Notes: generated by a model from the sequence alone, not told the origin. A stretch of 62,556 nt of DNA from Acinetobacter rongchengensis (GCF_003611475.1 NZ_RAXT01000019.1:1-62556), one strand, 5' to 3'. Positions 36,751 through 45,860 are shown, numbered from the stretch's first letter. Program-made: numbers and translations.

Positions 36751-37974
36751 TTAATAACGTTTTAAAAGTGGAATAAGGAAAAATGAACCAATAACAGCAA
36801 CAGCAGCTAAAAAGGTAATTCCGATATTGAAACTGCCTGTTTGCATCACAATTGCACCAATAATCACAGGTGCGACCGCGCTGGCAAAATTACCTAATCC
36901 ATTGAAAATTCCGCCTGCTGTTGCGCCAACATCTGCGGTCGTCACTCGTGCCAATAAAGCAAATACAGCCGAGACACCAAATCCCCATGCCATCGCACTC
37001 AGTGACATTGCAAGAATCACCGTCATCGGATTGGTTGCAATCACCATGACGTACATGAAAATACCTGCAATCAATAATCCGCCACTGACTTGAATTGCAC
37101 GTTTACCTAATTTGTCAGAAAGAAATGCACCGATCACTTCGCCAATCAACATGGCAATAAATGGAAGACTTGAATAAATACCAAACTCTTTTAAATTTAA
37201 GCCTTTGTCTTGAATCAAATAAGACGGTACCCAACTGTTTAAGCCCCATAGATAAGTCATCAAGGCAATATTGAAGATGCACAATAACCAGAATGCGGAA
37301 TTGGTGAATAAAGCTTTGCTATTGTTTAAATGTGTTTTTAAATTGACACGCTTACCGACACCATCAAGATCAACAGTACGTTTTAGCTCTAAATTACGTA
37401 GACCAAAAGTAATAATCAGAAGGACCACAAAAGTCATTGCACCCATCACAAAGAAAGTGGAATGCCAGTCATAATGGCCTAAAACAAATGCCGTAATCGG
37501 AAAGCCGAGGAAAGCACCTATGGGTGTACCCAATAAAAACATGGTCGATGCACGTGCTTGCTGACGGTCGGTATAAGTCTGTTTTACAATGGTATAAGCT
37601 AGAGCGAACAATGGTCCTTCCGCTAAACCAAGTAATACTCGTAAGGTCAGCATCGTTCCATAATGGGTTGTAAAACCCATTGCAATCATGAGCACACCCC
37701 ACGATGCAACGCTCCAAAACAGCATTTTCTTTGGGCTAAAGATATCCCCCAAAGAACTTAAAAATATGGATGAAAAACCATATGCCAATAGAAAACTCGT
37801 CATTAACCAACCGAGTTTTGCTTTGTCTTGACCAATCCCCATGGCATTTTGAAATGTCGTATCAGAGAACAAGACGGCAATACTAATTTTGTCAAAAAAA
37901 GCTAAGACCACACAGATCATTAAAATAATGGCTGGTGTCCAATGCTTCATCCCTGTTTTTGCATCATTTTCCAT
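36751..37974 (-). CDS. MFS transporter, anion:cation symporter-like
   Basis: 407-residue major facilitator with about 12 hydrophobic segments. The loop motif GDIFSPKKMLFWSVASWGVLMI, the GLAEGPLFALAYTIV segment and the second-half LSDKLGKRAIQVSGG fit the ACS family, which carries organic anions including aromatic acids. Position inside the Rieske cluster, between the ferredoxin reductase and cupin genes, suggests it imports the aromatic substrate or a related acid. A 116-bp gap follows before the cupin gene with no clear terminator. Confidence 0.88.
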   Translation of the reverse strand: MENDAKTGMKHWTPAIILMICVVLAFFDKISIAVLFSDTTFQNAMGIGQDKAKLGWLMTSFLLAYGFSSIFLSSLGDIFSPKKMLFWSVASWGVLMIAMGFTTHYGTMLTLRVLLGLAEGPLFALAYTIVKQTYTDRQQARASTMFLLGTPIGAFLGFPITAFVLGHYDWHSTFFVMGAMTFVVLLIITFGLRNLELKRTVDLDGVGKRVNLKTHLNNSKALFTNSAFWLLCIFNIALMTYLWGLNSWVPSYLIQDKGLNLKEFGIYSSLPFIAMLIGEVIGAFLSDKLGKRAIQVSGGLLIAGIFMYVMVIATNPMTVILAMSLSAMAWGFGVSAVFALLARVTTADVGATAGGIFNGLGNFASAVAPVIIGAIVMQTGSFNIGITFLAAVAVIGSFFLIPLLKRY

Positions 37975-38018
37975 ACTAAATCCTTTTAAATTTGGCTAAA
38001 TTCGCTACCCCAAAACAG

Positions 38019-39227
38019 TTATTTCAATTTCATTAAATTAAAATTGATATCTTGCAATTGAGCTGGATCTAACTGTTTAGAATTGGCTATCCACCGCTTA
38101 GCCAACTTCACCAATTTGGCATCATTTACAGCAATCATATTGATGAGTTGATGTTGCTCATTTAAATAAAAAAAGCTGATTTGGTTTTCATCTGTTTTAC
38201 GTATCACTACCTGTTTCGTTTGCTCAGGTTGATATGTGCCTAAAATTTGGATATTGGCTTGATACTGATCTGACCACAGCCATGGAATATCTTGGTAAGC
38301 GGTTAAATCACCTAACATGGATTTTGCAGTTGCAATCGCTTGATTTTGCGCATTTGCCCAAGACTGGATGCAATAACCTAAGGTAGGATGAATGGCCACA
38401 TCGCCTGCTGCATAAATGTCTAAGTCAGAGGTTTGACCAAACTCATTCACCACGATGCCGTCTTTTACTTCAAGCTGTGCTAGATCTGCCAACTCTTTGG
38501 CAATTTCAGCGCCTGCTCCAACAACAACACAATCGAATAATGGCAACGAAGAATCTGCATTAAAAACTTCCACTTGCTTATTCGAAGCCTCTATTAAATG
38601 CAATTTGGTTGCATCTAAATGAACATGTGTTCCTGCTTTTTCATGTAGCTCTTTCAGAAAGTCAGAGACTTCTGGACTGACACTGCGTGCGCAAAGACGT
38701 GAACCGTATTCAAAAATATCGACGTCTTTTCCTTGCTTACGTGCAGTTGCTGCAATTTCCAAACCAATCCATCCACCACCAATAACGGCGATACGCTGGG
38801 CTGTTTTCAAATGTTGTGCTAACTGTTGGCAATCCTGAATATTTCTGAGCGTATAGACATGTTCCATTGAACTCCATGCTGAGACAGGTATCCGTGCACG
38901 ACTTCCCGTTGCAATAAGTAACTTGTCATAGACCAGTTGTTTACCACTTTCCAAATGTACCGTTTTCTGTGCTTTATCTAATTTCACAGCATGATCAGGC
39001 TTATGCCAAATCACACAAAAATCATCTACTTGGTCAATAGAAAACAAATTTAAACTTTCTAATGTTGCCTCTTCAGAAAGCACTTGTTTTGATAATGGTG
39101 GGCGCTCATAAAAAACGTGATCTTCATTGGATACCACATGGATTTCACCTGCATATCCTTGATTACGCAAGGTATGCACTGCCCAACCAGCGGCTTGCCC
39201 AGCACCTACAATCACAATTTTGTTCAT
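38019..39227 (-). CDS. Rieske ferredoxin reductase (FAD/NADH)
   Basis: 402-residue flavoprotein of the BphA4/putidaredoxin reductase type: FAD motif IVGAGQAAGWAVHTL, NADH motif AVIGGGWIGLEIAATARKQGKDV, and the FAD-binding DIYAAGDVAIHP. It should pass electrons from NADH to the Rieske ferredoxin of this cluster, and then to the oxygenase. TAAGGAAATC before the ATG supports the start. It lies 38 bp after the extradiol dioxygenase gene. Confidence 0.9.
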   Translation of the reverse strand: MNKIVIVGAGQAAGWAVHTLRNQGYAGEIHVVSNEDHVFYERPPLSKQVLSEEATLESLNLFSIDQVDDFCVIWHKPDHAVKLDKAQKTVHLESGKQLVYDKLLIATGSRARIPVSAWSSMEHVYTLRNIQDCQQLAQHLKTAQRIAVIGGGWIGLEIAATARKQGKDVDIFEYGSRLCARSVSPEVSDFLKELHEKAGTHVHLDATKLHLIEASNKQVEVFNADSSLPLFDCVVVGAGAEIAKELADLAQLEVKDGIVVNEFGQTSDLDIYAAGDVAIHPTLGYCIQSWANAQNQAIATAKSMLGDLTAYQDIPWLWSDQYQANIQILGTYQPEQTKQVVIRKTDENQISFFYLNEQHQLINMIAVNDAKLVKLAKRWIANSKQLDPAQLQDINFNLMKLK

Positions 39228-39265
39228 GTCGATTTCCTTATCTCTTTCGCTATCTGACTTTGCCT

Positions 39266-40195
39266 TTAGGCTGGTTTGACTTGCCTACGGGTTTCATGAT
39301 CCAAACCACCCTCAATTGCCCATTCAGTAAACAACTCCAAACGATGCTCTTCTTCACGCGGTTGCCATTCTTCTGTGAGATAATCATCATTGGTGTAATA
39401 TTCGAAAGCACCACCCAATGGGGAATTTACATACCAAAAATAAGCAGAAGAAATAGGGTGGCGACCTGGTCCAATAAAGGTTGACCAAGATTGACGATTC
39501 ATACTTAAACCACCACCTATTACTTCGTGAATATCTCTTACGACAAAGGCGACGTGATTTAAACCTGCTGGTTTATTTGGAATTGAGAGTAGGAACAAAT
39601 CATGATGAAAACCTTCACCACGACAACGTAAAAATGCACCACGCTCCCGATAAGCATCCGATAAATGGAAACCAACTTTTTCGATATAGAAAGCTTGTGT
39701 TTTGGCTAAATCTGGTGTGAAAAATACCACATGACCAATCGCAACAGGCTCTGCTTTTTCATAGACAGGACTAGCCGCATTGATACGCTGTACATTGCCG
39801 TATTGGTTAATCGCTGCTGTTGCTGCTGTTGGTAGCTCACGTGTTATACTTTTTTCGAAAACAATGGTCATTCCATTTGGATCACGGCATTGCACTTTAG
39901 ATGCTGTACACAAAAAATCAGGTTCATGCATCAAGTTAATGCTCAGCCATTCAAAGTCCTGTTCATTGTCAACGCCCCACGTCACTTCACGTAAAGTTGA
40001 ACCCGCTTCAATGGCTTGTGGTAACCGTTCATCCGCAACATCAAATAAATAAATTTTGCTACCATTTTGAGTTTGATATAAATCAGTATTTTCTATGTCG
40101 GAAATAGCTGCTTTCAAACCAAAATCAGTTAAAAAAGTATTGGCCTCTTGTCGATTTTCAACGCCAAACTTTAGAACCTCAATTCCTGTAATCAT
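39266..40195 (-). CDS. Extradiol (meta-cleavage) dioxygenase, VOC type
   Basis: 309-residue two-domain VOC dioxygenase of the BphC/2,3-dihydroxybiphenyl dioxygenase class. The C-terminal domain holds the full 2-His-1-carboxylate iron site: His155 (IGHVVFFTPD), His214 (GLNHVAFVVRD) and Glu265 (GGAFEYYTND), close to the His146/His210/Glu260 spacing of BphC. The frame extends to 40228, but AAGGAAC seven bases before the ATG at 40195 fixes the start. It should open the ring of the catechol made by the upstream Rieske oxygenase and SDR. Confidence 0.9.
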   Translation of the reverse strand: MITGIEVLKFGVENRQEANTFLTDFGLKAAISDIENTDLYQTQNGSKIYLFDVADERLPQAIEAGSTLREVTWGVDNEQDFEWLSINLMHEPDFLCTASKVQCRDPNGMTIVFEKSITRELPTAATAAINQYGNVQRINAASPVYEKAEPVAIGHVVFFTPDLAKTQAFYIEKVGFHLSDAYRERGAFLRCRGEGFHHDLFLLSIPNKPAGLNHVAFVVRDIHEVIGGGLSMNRQSWSTFIGPGRHPISSAYFWYVNSPLGGAFEYYTNDDYLTEEWQPREEEHRLELFTEWAIEGGLDHETRRQVKPA

Positions 40196-40205
40196 GTTTT
40201 GTTCC

Positions 40206-40970
40206 TTAATTAAATACAAAACCGCCATTCACAGGAATATTTTGTCCCGTCACAAACGAAGCCATATCTGAAAGTAGATAAATCGCTGTGCCGTTTAAAT
40301 CCTGTGGTAATTGCTGACGCTGTATTGCTCTTCCATTGACATACAAATCATGACGTGCCTGAGGAACCTGCTCAGTCACTTCAACCAAAGTTAAACCTGG
40401 ACTAATGGTATTTACACAAATATTGTCTTTACCCAGTTCATTTGCCATAGACCGTGTCATGGAAATAATTGCTCCTTTACTCGCAACATAGGCAAGTAAT
40501 TTGGGTGCACCCCATAACGCAGTATCCGAAGCAATGTTGACAATTTTCCCCTGAGTAGAGGCTTTTAAATACGGTGTACATGCCTGAGTTACTAACCAAG
40601 TCCCTTTAACATTGACGGTCATGACTCGATCCCAAAGATCCTCGTCATATTCCATCAATGTCGAACCACCAACACCCGTTGCAATAGCAGCACAATTCAC
40701 CAAACCATCTAAACCTGAAAGTCGTTCAACCGCCGTGTGAACAGCCTTTTGAATAGATTCTTTTTGGCTTAAATCAATGCTGACCGCAGATACATTTAAA
40801 CCTTGATCTACAAGTAGTTGAGCCTCATGTTGTACGAGATCTGTCAAAACATCTGCCATCACAACTGTTGCACCCGCTTCTGCAATTGCTTGAGCAAAAT
40901 CACGCCCCAAACCTCTAGCAGCACCCGTAACAAAAATACGTTTACCTGCTAGAATAGGTAAACTAACCAT
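40206..40970 (-). CDS. SDR, probable cis-dihydrodiol dehydrogenase
   Basis: Classical 254-residue SDR with TGAARGLGRDFAQAIAEAG, NCAAIATG, catalytic Ser in VNIASDTALWG and the YVASKGAI Tyr-Lys pair, then NTISPGLT. The frame extends further upstream, but AAGGAAG before the ATG at 40970 and an eight-base overlap with the end of the Rieske oxygenase gene favour this start. Position between the oxygenase and the extradiol dioxygenase points to oxidation of the cis-diol to a catechol. Confidence 0.87.
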   Translation of the reverse strand: MVSLPILAGKRIFVTGAARGLGRDFAQAIAEAGATVVMADVLTDLVQHEAQLLVDQGLNVSAVSIDLSQKESIQKAVHTAVERLSGLDGLVNCAAIATGVGGSTLMEYDEDLWDRVMTVNVKGTWLVTQACTPYLKASTQGKIVNIASDTALWGAPKLLAYVASKGAIISMTRSMANELGKDNICVNTISPGLTLVEVTEQVPQARHDLYVNGRAIQRQQLPQDLNGTAIYLLSDMASFVTGQNIPVNGGFVFN

Positions 40971-42027
40971 GGGACACTTCCTTGACTTCGATACGATTTT
41001 CATCTTTAGCAGTTTGAAGTGCGGCAATTTTTTTGATTTGCTTTTCCGCCTCTTTTTTCATCAAACGACGTAATCGAGATAAACCGACATCGTGTTGATA
41101 TAAGAATTCATGCTGACGTGCATTCGGTGCTAAATTTTCCAAAATAATTCGGTCTTGTTCCAAAACATCCCAATGCAATTGTTCTAAATGGTTCCGATAT
41201 AAAAAACGCCATACATTACGTTGCCAACCTGAAACTTTACGGCAGCGCCAGAAGAAAACACGGGTATTGTTTGCATCAATCGGTGTAGCAAAACCCACAA
41301 TCCAAAACTCGCCACCCGGACCAAACTGCTTGCGATATGGAATTGATAGACGTAACCAAGCCGCTCCTGTGTGACCATATTCAACCCAGTCGAAGTTCAC
41401 ACCTGATTGCCCTTGTTTTTCAAAGATAAAACCATCTTGGGTTGAACGATGTTTCATTTCCGCAGATCGTTCACCTTCTGCCATCGAATGTGATGTGGCA
41501 TGTAAATAAGAGCCGTGCATAGGATCCATTACATTATCAATGGCATACTGATGATTGACTTTCCAATCTGCCATACACAGAAATGAACTCCATTCTTCAC
41601 TTGCAAGCTGATCTGGGAGAGAAAGCTCAGCAGGCTGTTCAGATGGATCAAGACCAAACCAAATAAAAATTGCATCATGCATTTCTTGTACTTGGTATGA
41701 TTTGACACAATCACTGCCTTTTAATGGGCAATCATGTACAGCAGGCACATCTTCAACTACACCATCATGACGCACTTCAACACCGTGATACCAACATGCA
41801 ACACGATCACCCAAGTTCCAACCTAAAGATAAACGTGCGCCACGATGTGGGCAGCGATCTTCTAAGGCATGAACTGTGCCTTTTTCATCTCGCCATACGA
41901 CAATATTTTCACCTAAACGAGTAATACCAACTGGGTTTGAACTGACTTCCCAACTTGCTAAAACTGGATACCATTGGTCACGTAATCCAAGATTTAGATA
42001 ATGTTCCGTATCAATTGCTGTTGTCAT
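40963..42027 (-). CDS. Rieske non-heme iron oxygenase, alpha subunit
   Basis: 354-residue oxygenase of the phthalate/carbazole (alpha3) type with no beta subunit nearby. The Rieske centre is Cys59-x-His61 and Cys78-x2-His81 (DRCPHRGARL; ACWYHGVEV). The mononuclear iron site is in NVMDPMHGSYLHATSH (two His) with the third carboxylate probably in LHWDVLEQD. The frame opens at 42033, but AAGGAC seven bases before 42027 favours the third codon. With the Rieske ferredoxin and reductase of the cluster it forms a three-component system. The ring substrate is unknown. Confidence 0.92.
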   Translation of the reverse strand: MTTAIDTEHYLNLGLRDQWYPVLASWEVSSNPVGITRLGENIVVWRDEKGTVHALEDRCPHRGARLSLGWNLGDRVACWYHGVEVRHDGVVEDVPAVHDCPLKGSDCVKSYQVQEMHDAIFIWFGLDPSEQPAELSLPDQLASEEWSSFLCMADWKVNHQYAIDNVMDPMHGSYLHATSHSMAEGERSAEMKHRSTQDGFIFEKQGQSGVNFDWVEYGHTGAAWLRLSIPYRKQFGPGGEFWIVGFATPIDANNTRVFFWRCRKVSGWQRNVWRFLYRNHLEQLHWDVLEQDRIILENLAPNARQHEFLYQHDVGLSRLRRLMKKEAEKQIKKIAALQTAKDENRIEVKEVSHG

Positions 42028-42043
42028 GATCATGTCCTTATTC

Positions 42044-42346
42044 CTATTCGTATCCTAAGCGTTGCATCTCTGTTGAAAAGTTTTCAACAGTCCACAACTC
42101 ACCAGCATCATTTCTAAATCCTTGTTGATTTAAGCTCAAAACCAAATCATTTAATTCAGTTACGCCATTAGAAAAAGCTTGTATTAGCTGTTGTACAAAA
42201 TCTAATTCGTATGCGCTCGGTTCTTTGTAACGGTTTTGCCATACCAAATGCTCGACTTGGCCTGGCACTTGAATATTGTTAATCCCTGCATCATTTGAGG
42301 GTGTTGCATTGATCCATTTCGCCAGCTTTTCATTAAACTGTTTCAT
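42044..42346 (-). CDS. Small recombinase-like helix-turn-helix protein
   Basis: 100-residue protein. The C-terminal part LVLSLNQQGFRNDAGELWTVENFSTEMQRLGYE resembles the short 'recombinase' DNA-binding segment found in large serine recombinases, but there is no catalytic domain. I recall such small proteins annotated beside aromatic oxygenase genes; their role is not established. It lies between the Rieske ferredoxin and oxygenase genes, with a gap of 10-20 bp to the oxygenase, so it is made with them. It may be an assembly factor or regulator; no function is assigned. Confidence 0.75.
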   Translation of the reverse strand: MKQFNEKLAKWINATPSNDAGINNIQVPGQVEHLVWQNRYKEPSAYELDFVQQLIQAFSNGVTELNDLVLSLNQQGFRNDAGELWTVENFSTEMQRLGYE

Positions 42347-42380
42347 TTGATAACGTCCCTAATAATCAACTAATCAACTT

Positions 42381-42686
42381 TTAAAGCTGAATCTGAATTT
42401 CTTCGTTTTCGACTCGAACATGATATGTACATAAATCCCGACAACCTGGCCCACTTTCTAAACGCCCCGTTGGGATAGAAAAAATGGCCTCATGTAAAGG
42501 ACATTCCACTGTTGAGTCTTCGATAAAGCCTTCAGTCAATAATGCAAAGGCATGAGGACATACATTTTCGATTGCAAAGTAATCTTCTTCGATGACGAAA
42601 ATCCCTATTTTTTTATCATTAACCTCAACTGCCTTTGGCTCGTCCTCTGTAACTTCATCCACTTTACAAACGGATATCCAATTCAT
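42381..42686 (-). CDS. Rieske [2Fe-2S] ferredoxin
   Basis: 101-residue ferredoxin with the cluster ligands Cys43-x-His45 (NVCPHAF) and Cys62-x2-His65 (ECPLHEAIFSI). It should carry electrons from the reductase (38019-39227) to the oxygenase (40963-42027). The frame opens five codons earlier at 42701, but GGAAGGTGGTG before the ATG at 42686 favours this start. It is the first gene of the cluster, with a 20-bp perfect palindrome just upstream. Confidence 0.9.
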   Translation of the reverse strand: MNWISVCKVDEVTEDEPKAVEVNDKKIGIFVIEEDYFAIENVCPHAFALLTEGFIEDSTVECPLHEAIFSIPTGRLESGPGCRDLCTYHVRVENEEIQIQL

Positions 42687-42699
42687 GTCACCACCTTCC

Positions 42700-42719
42700 A
42701 TGTTTTATATATAAAACAT
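42700..42719. promoter_or_regulatory. Perfect 20-bp palindrome, probable operator of the aromatic cluster
   Basis: Half-site ATGTTTTATA followed by its exact complement TATAAAACAT, 14 bases upstream of the ferredoxin ATG. Near-copies occur at 30204-30220 (before the porin) and, imperfectly, at 42848-42863. The divergent IclR-family gene is the likely reader. A site between promoter and ribosome site suggests repression. Confidence 0.65.
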
Positions 42720-42847
42720 TATTTAATATCCAAAACAACATGCTCAGAATAAACTTTCAGCAAAATAAAAGTCAAATATTTTTTAAGTAAAAATTTCATG
42801 CATTTAGATTAAAAATACATTTTGTAACGTTTTGAATGTGAAATTAC

Positions 42848-42863
42848 GTTTTATATATAAATA
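42848..42863. promoter_or_regulatory. Imperfect copy of the aromatic-cluster palindrome
   Basis: GTTTTATATATAAATA shares the first 14 bases of the palindrome at 42702-42717 but the right arm is degraded. It lies about 87 bases before the IclR gene start, in the divergent promoter region, and could mediate autoregulation or activation. The rest of 42720-42949 shows no gene. Confidence 0.4.
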
Positions 42864-42949
42864 TTGTGATCTGCAATTTTGAACGTTAAAATGCTATTTA
42901 CAACATCCTGCTTAAGCAGACTGCATCATTAATTAAGGTTCGTTTATTG

Positions 42950-43768
42950 ATGAATTCAACAAATACAGACGCGCTCTTAGAGCTAGAAACAGAAACAAAT
43001 AAAGATGAGCGTTATTTAGTACCCGGTTTGGTACGTGGCTTGGCTATTTTAAAGTTATTTGATCAAGACCATCAGGAAATGACGATTTCAGAAATTGCTG
43101 AAAAAATAGAGGTGAATCGCTCCAGTGCCTTCCGTTTAATCTATACACTTGAGTCTTGCGGCTATCTTCGAAAGAGATCACAAAAAACGTATGCCTTGGA
43201 CAGTAATGTCATGGCTTTGGGCTTTAATAGCCTGTCTAAATTATCTTTAAATGAATTGGCTGCGCCGATCATGCAAAGTTTGCGTGATGAAATTAAAATT
43301 GCAGTTCACCTTTCCATTCTTGAAGGCACAGACATCGTATTTATTCACAATGTCCAATCCATTGGGCCATTTACCAGTAATGTACATATTGGTACACGCT
43401 GGCATGCACATGCCACAGTGATTGGTCAATTAATTTTGGCTGGTTTACCTGAAGCTGAAGTGAGAAAACGTTACGCAAATTTCACCGACTGGAAGGTATA
43501 TTCTGAACGTACCCCTCATGATCTGGAGTCTCTTTTAGAACGCTTAAACTATGTAAGAACACAGAAATTTATGGTCAGCTGGGGACACTTTAATACCGAT
43601 ATGGCGGCTTGCGCAGCACCTATTTTCAATCAATCGACACAGGAAATGGTTGCTATTTTATCTGTAAGTTGCCCACTCAGTACTTATTCTGAAGATGTAT
43701 TTAGGACTAACATTGCTCAAAGCGTGATTGAGCATGCAAATAAGATTTCTCAATTTATTTATATTTAA
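42950..43768 (+). CDS. IclR-family regulator of the Rieske cluster
   Basis: 272-residue regulator: winged helix VRGLAILKLFDQDHQEMTISEIAEKIEVNRSSAFRLIYTLESCGYLRKR and C-terminal effector domain with IGTRWHAHATVIGQLILAGLP and MAACAAPIFNQSTQEMVAILSVS. The frame can start at a TTG (42947); the adjacent ATG at 42950, 11 bases after AAGG, is preferred. It is divergent from the Rieske ferredoxin gene and is followed by a terminator, so it is its own unit. Likely targets are the palindromes at 42700-42719 and 30204-30220. Confidence 0.88.
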   Translation: MNSTNTDALLELETETNKDERYLVPGLVRGLAILKLFDQDHQEMTISEIAEKIEVNRSSAFRLIYTLESCGYLRKRSQKTYALDSNVMALGFNSLSKLSLNELAAPIMQSLRDEIKIAVHLSILEGTDIVFIHNVQSIGPFTSNVHIGTRWHAHATVIGQLILAGLPEAEVRKRYANFTDWKVYSERTPHDLESLLERLNYVRTQKFMVSWGHFNTDMAACAAPIFNQSTQEMVAILSVSCPLSTYSEDVFRTNIAQSVIEHANKISQFIYI

Positions 43769-43778
43769 TTTTTGAATT

Positions 43779-43826
43779 AAACAATACTCTTAAGAAAGGT
43801 GCGTCATTCTTTCGAGTATTGTTTTA
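43779..43826 (+). terminator. Bidirectional terminator between iclR and mopR
   Basis: AAACAATACTC pairs perfectly with GAGTATTGTTT, with an inner GAAAG/CTTTC pair and a flanking T-run. It separates convergent genes. Confidence 0.8.
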
Positions 43827-43970
43827 AGCGATTTATCTACATCATCATTAGTTTCTAGCAATCTTATAAATTTTTGATAATTTTGAAATTTTAATTTTTT
43901 ATACATACGAAGCTACAGTATATAAAATATTATGCTGTGTTCTCTTTACCTTTACATACTCAGCACATAT

Positions 43971-45650
43971 TCAGCGTCCCTTCACAATTTGCTTTTTTAA
44001 GCGATAATCTAAAGATGCTCTACTGATCCCCAATAATCGCGCTGCTTCAGAAATATTATTCCCTGATTTTTGCATAGCATTGGAAATTAATTGATTTTCA
44101 TGTTCTTCTAAACTAAACCCTGTTTGAAGTAATGAATCAAAATTAAAACTTACTGGCTTGTCTTCAACATCTTGCTTAATTTGTGGGAATAAATTATTGA
44201 GTTTAATTTCCTGTTGATGATCAGTGAGTAAGGTTGCCCGTTCTAATAAGTTTTCTAATTCACGGATATTTCCAGGCCAATCATATTTCATCACAAAATT
44301 TTTAGCTTTATCACTCAACCCTTTCAAGGTTTTATCATACATATTTTCAAAACGAGCTAGAAAATGATTGATCAATAAGGGAATATCCTCTCTGCGCTCT
44401 CGTAATGGTGGAATGATCACTGGGAAAATATTTAAACGATAATACAAATCTGCCCTGAATTTTCCGTCCTGAACAGCCTGTTCTAAATCTTCATTTGTTG
44501 CTGCAACGATTCTCACATCCACTTGCCGTGTCCGAATATCACCTACTCGCTCAAACTCACCCTCTTGTAATATACGTAATAAAGCCGCTTGGGCACGTGG
44601 AGACAACTCAATCACTTCATCAAGAAAAATCGTTCCACCATGTGCACGTTCAAATTTCCCCATTCGAGACTGGATCGCACCTGTAAATGCCCCTTTTTCT
44701 ACCCCAAAGAGCTCTGATTCTATGAGGTCTGGCGGAATACAAGCACAGTTCACGGCCACAAAAGGCTGTTCTTTACGTTGACTTGCATTGTGGATACCAC
44801 GTGCAAATGCTTCTTTACCCACACCAGTTTCGCCTTGCAATAAAACAGCAACTTTACTTCCCGCTGCTTTTTTAAGTAAATCACACACTTTACGATAAGC
44901 AACTGACTCACCGACTGCATTAAACATGGTGTAATCACTTTCCGCATCGGTATAAATATTTTTCTTTAGTTCATTCAGTTCAGACTGCAAGGCAATAATT
45001 TCATCTGAAATAGCATCAGGCGACATAAATCGAATCAGTTCATCAGCATTTTCCCATTCACTGAGTGGCTTACCAATAATTCGACAATGCTCATCCCCTT
45101 GTGCAACGCAATGTGTCTCTTGATAAATAATCGTTTGTCCCATCACATAACTACTGTAGCCACATGCATAGCCCAAAAGCATCCAACATGCAGGTTCATC
45201 TGATGAGCCAAATTCGCTTAAATGTACTTCAGCTTCAAATGAATTTAACCAATTAAAATCCGCATAAAACTGTTTTAAATCATGACTTAAATGCAAGTCA
45301 TTAACTTCAACTTGGACCATCCCCCGAATACCATGCATCTGAGGTCCAGCCATAAACGCTTCCGTTTCATTCAAATTTGGGCGCAGTTTTGAAGTCACTT
45401 CTGCATCACGCATACCTGCTTGATATCCACATCGAATAAAGAAACGCTTGGTTCTTTCTAAACCTAACATTTGAAAAAGATCTTTTCTTAAAAATCCAAG
45501 AATACTGGTATGCATCAGTAACATTCGATTTTCATCAAACCAAATTTGTCCATGTTGACTATCAAAGATAATTTTATCCAACAAATCTTGAATATCTTTA
45601 TTCTGTTCAAGTATCTGCTTATATAACTTCACATCCTTGGCTTGCGGCAT
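43971..45650 (-). CDS. mopR: Phenol-responsive sigma-54 activator MopR
   Basis: NtrC-family activator of the XylR/DmpR/MopR group: N-terminal XylR_N and V4R phenol sensor (about 1-210), AAA+ domain with Walker A GETGVGKE, sigma-54 contact GAFTGA and arginine-finger region, then a Fis-type helix-turn-helix (ISEAARLLGISRASLDYRL). Counting from the ATG at 45650, the zinc ligands fall at Cys155, Glu178, Cys181 and Cys189 and the phenol pocket at His106, Trp134 and Tyr176, the positions known for Acinetobacter MopR; AAGG nine bases upstream agrees. This makes phenol the probable inducer. It is divergent from the phenol hydroxylase operon. Confidence 0.95.
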   Translation of the reverse strand: MPQAKDVKLYKQILEQNKDIQDLLDKIIFDSQHGQIWFDENRMLLMHTSILGFLRKDLFQMLGLERTKRFFIRCGYQAGMRDAEVTSKLRPNLNETEAFMAGPQMHGIRGMVQVEVNDLHLSHDLKQFYADFNWLNSFEAEVHLSEFGSSDEPACWMLLGYACGYSSYVMGQTIIYQETHCVAQGDEHCRIIGKPLSEWENADELIRFMSPDAISDEIIALQSELNELKKNIYTDAESDYTMFNAVGESVAYRKVCDLLKKAAGSKVAVLLQGETGVGKEAFARGIHNASQRKEQPFVAVNCACIPPDLIESELFGVEKGAFTGAIQSRMGKFERAHGGTIFLDEVIELSPRAQAALLRILQEGEFERVGDIRTRQVDVRIVAATNEDLEQAVQDGKFRADLYYRLNIFPVIIPPLRERREDIPLLINHFLARFENMYDKTLKGLSDKAKNFVMKYDWPGNIRELENLLERATLLTDHQQEIKLNNLFPQIKQDVEDKPVSFNFDSLLQTGFSLEEHENQLISNAMQKSGNNISEAARLLGISRASLDYRLKKQIVKGR

Positions 45651-45860
45651 AATATCCATCCTTGGCTATATGTTTTGTGAATATATTCATTCCCCATATT
45701 ACCTAAATCCAACTCGAAAGATTGACAACCTTATTCTTATATTTATATACCTTTGAGGTATGCTATTTTAATTCTAATATATATCAATAATTTAGAAATT
45801 ATAATTTTTGACCCAAAACACGATTAAAAATATTGATCTGCAAATATGGTTTTTATTCTT

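Noticed and set aside
39062..39484. 140-codon plus-strand open frame
   Set aside because: It is antisense to the ferredoxin reductase and extradiol dioxygenase genes, both firmly supported by motifs; the translated sequence shows no protein-like pattern.
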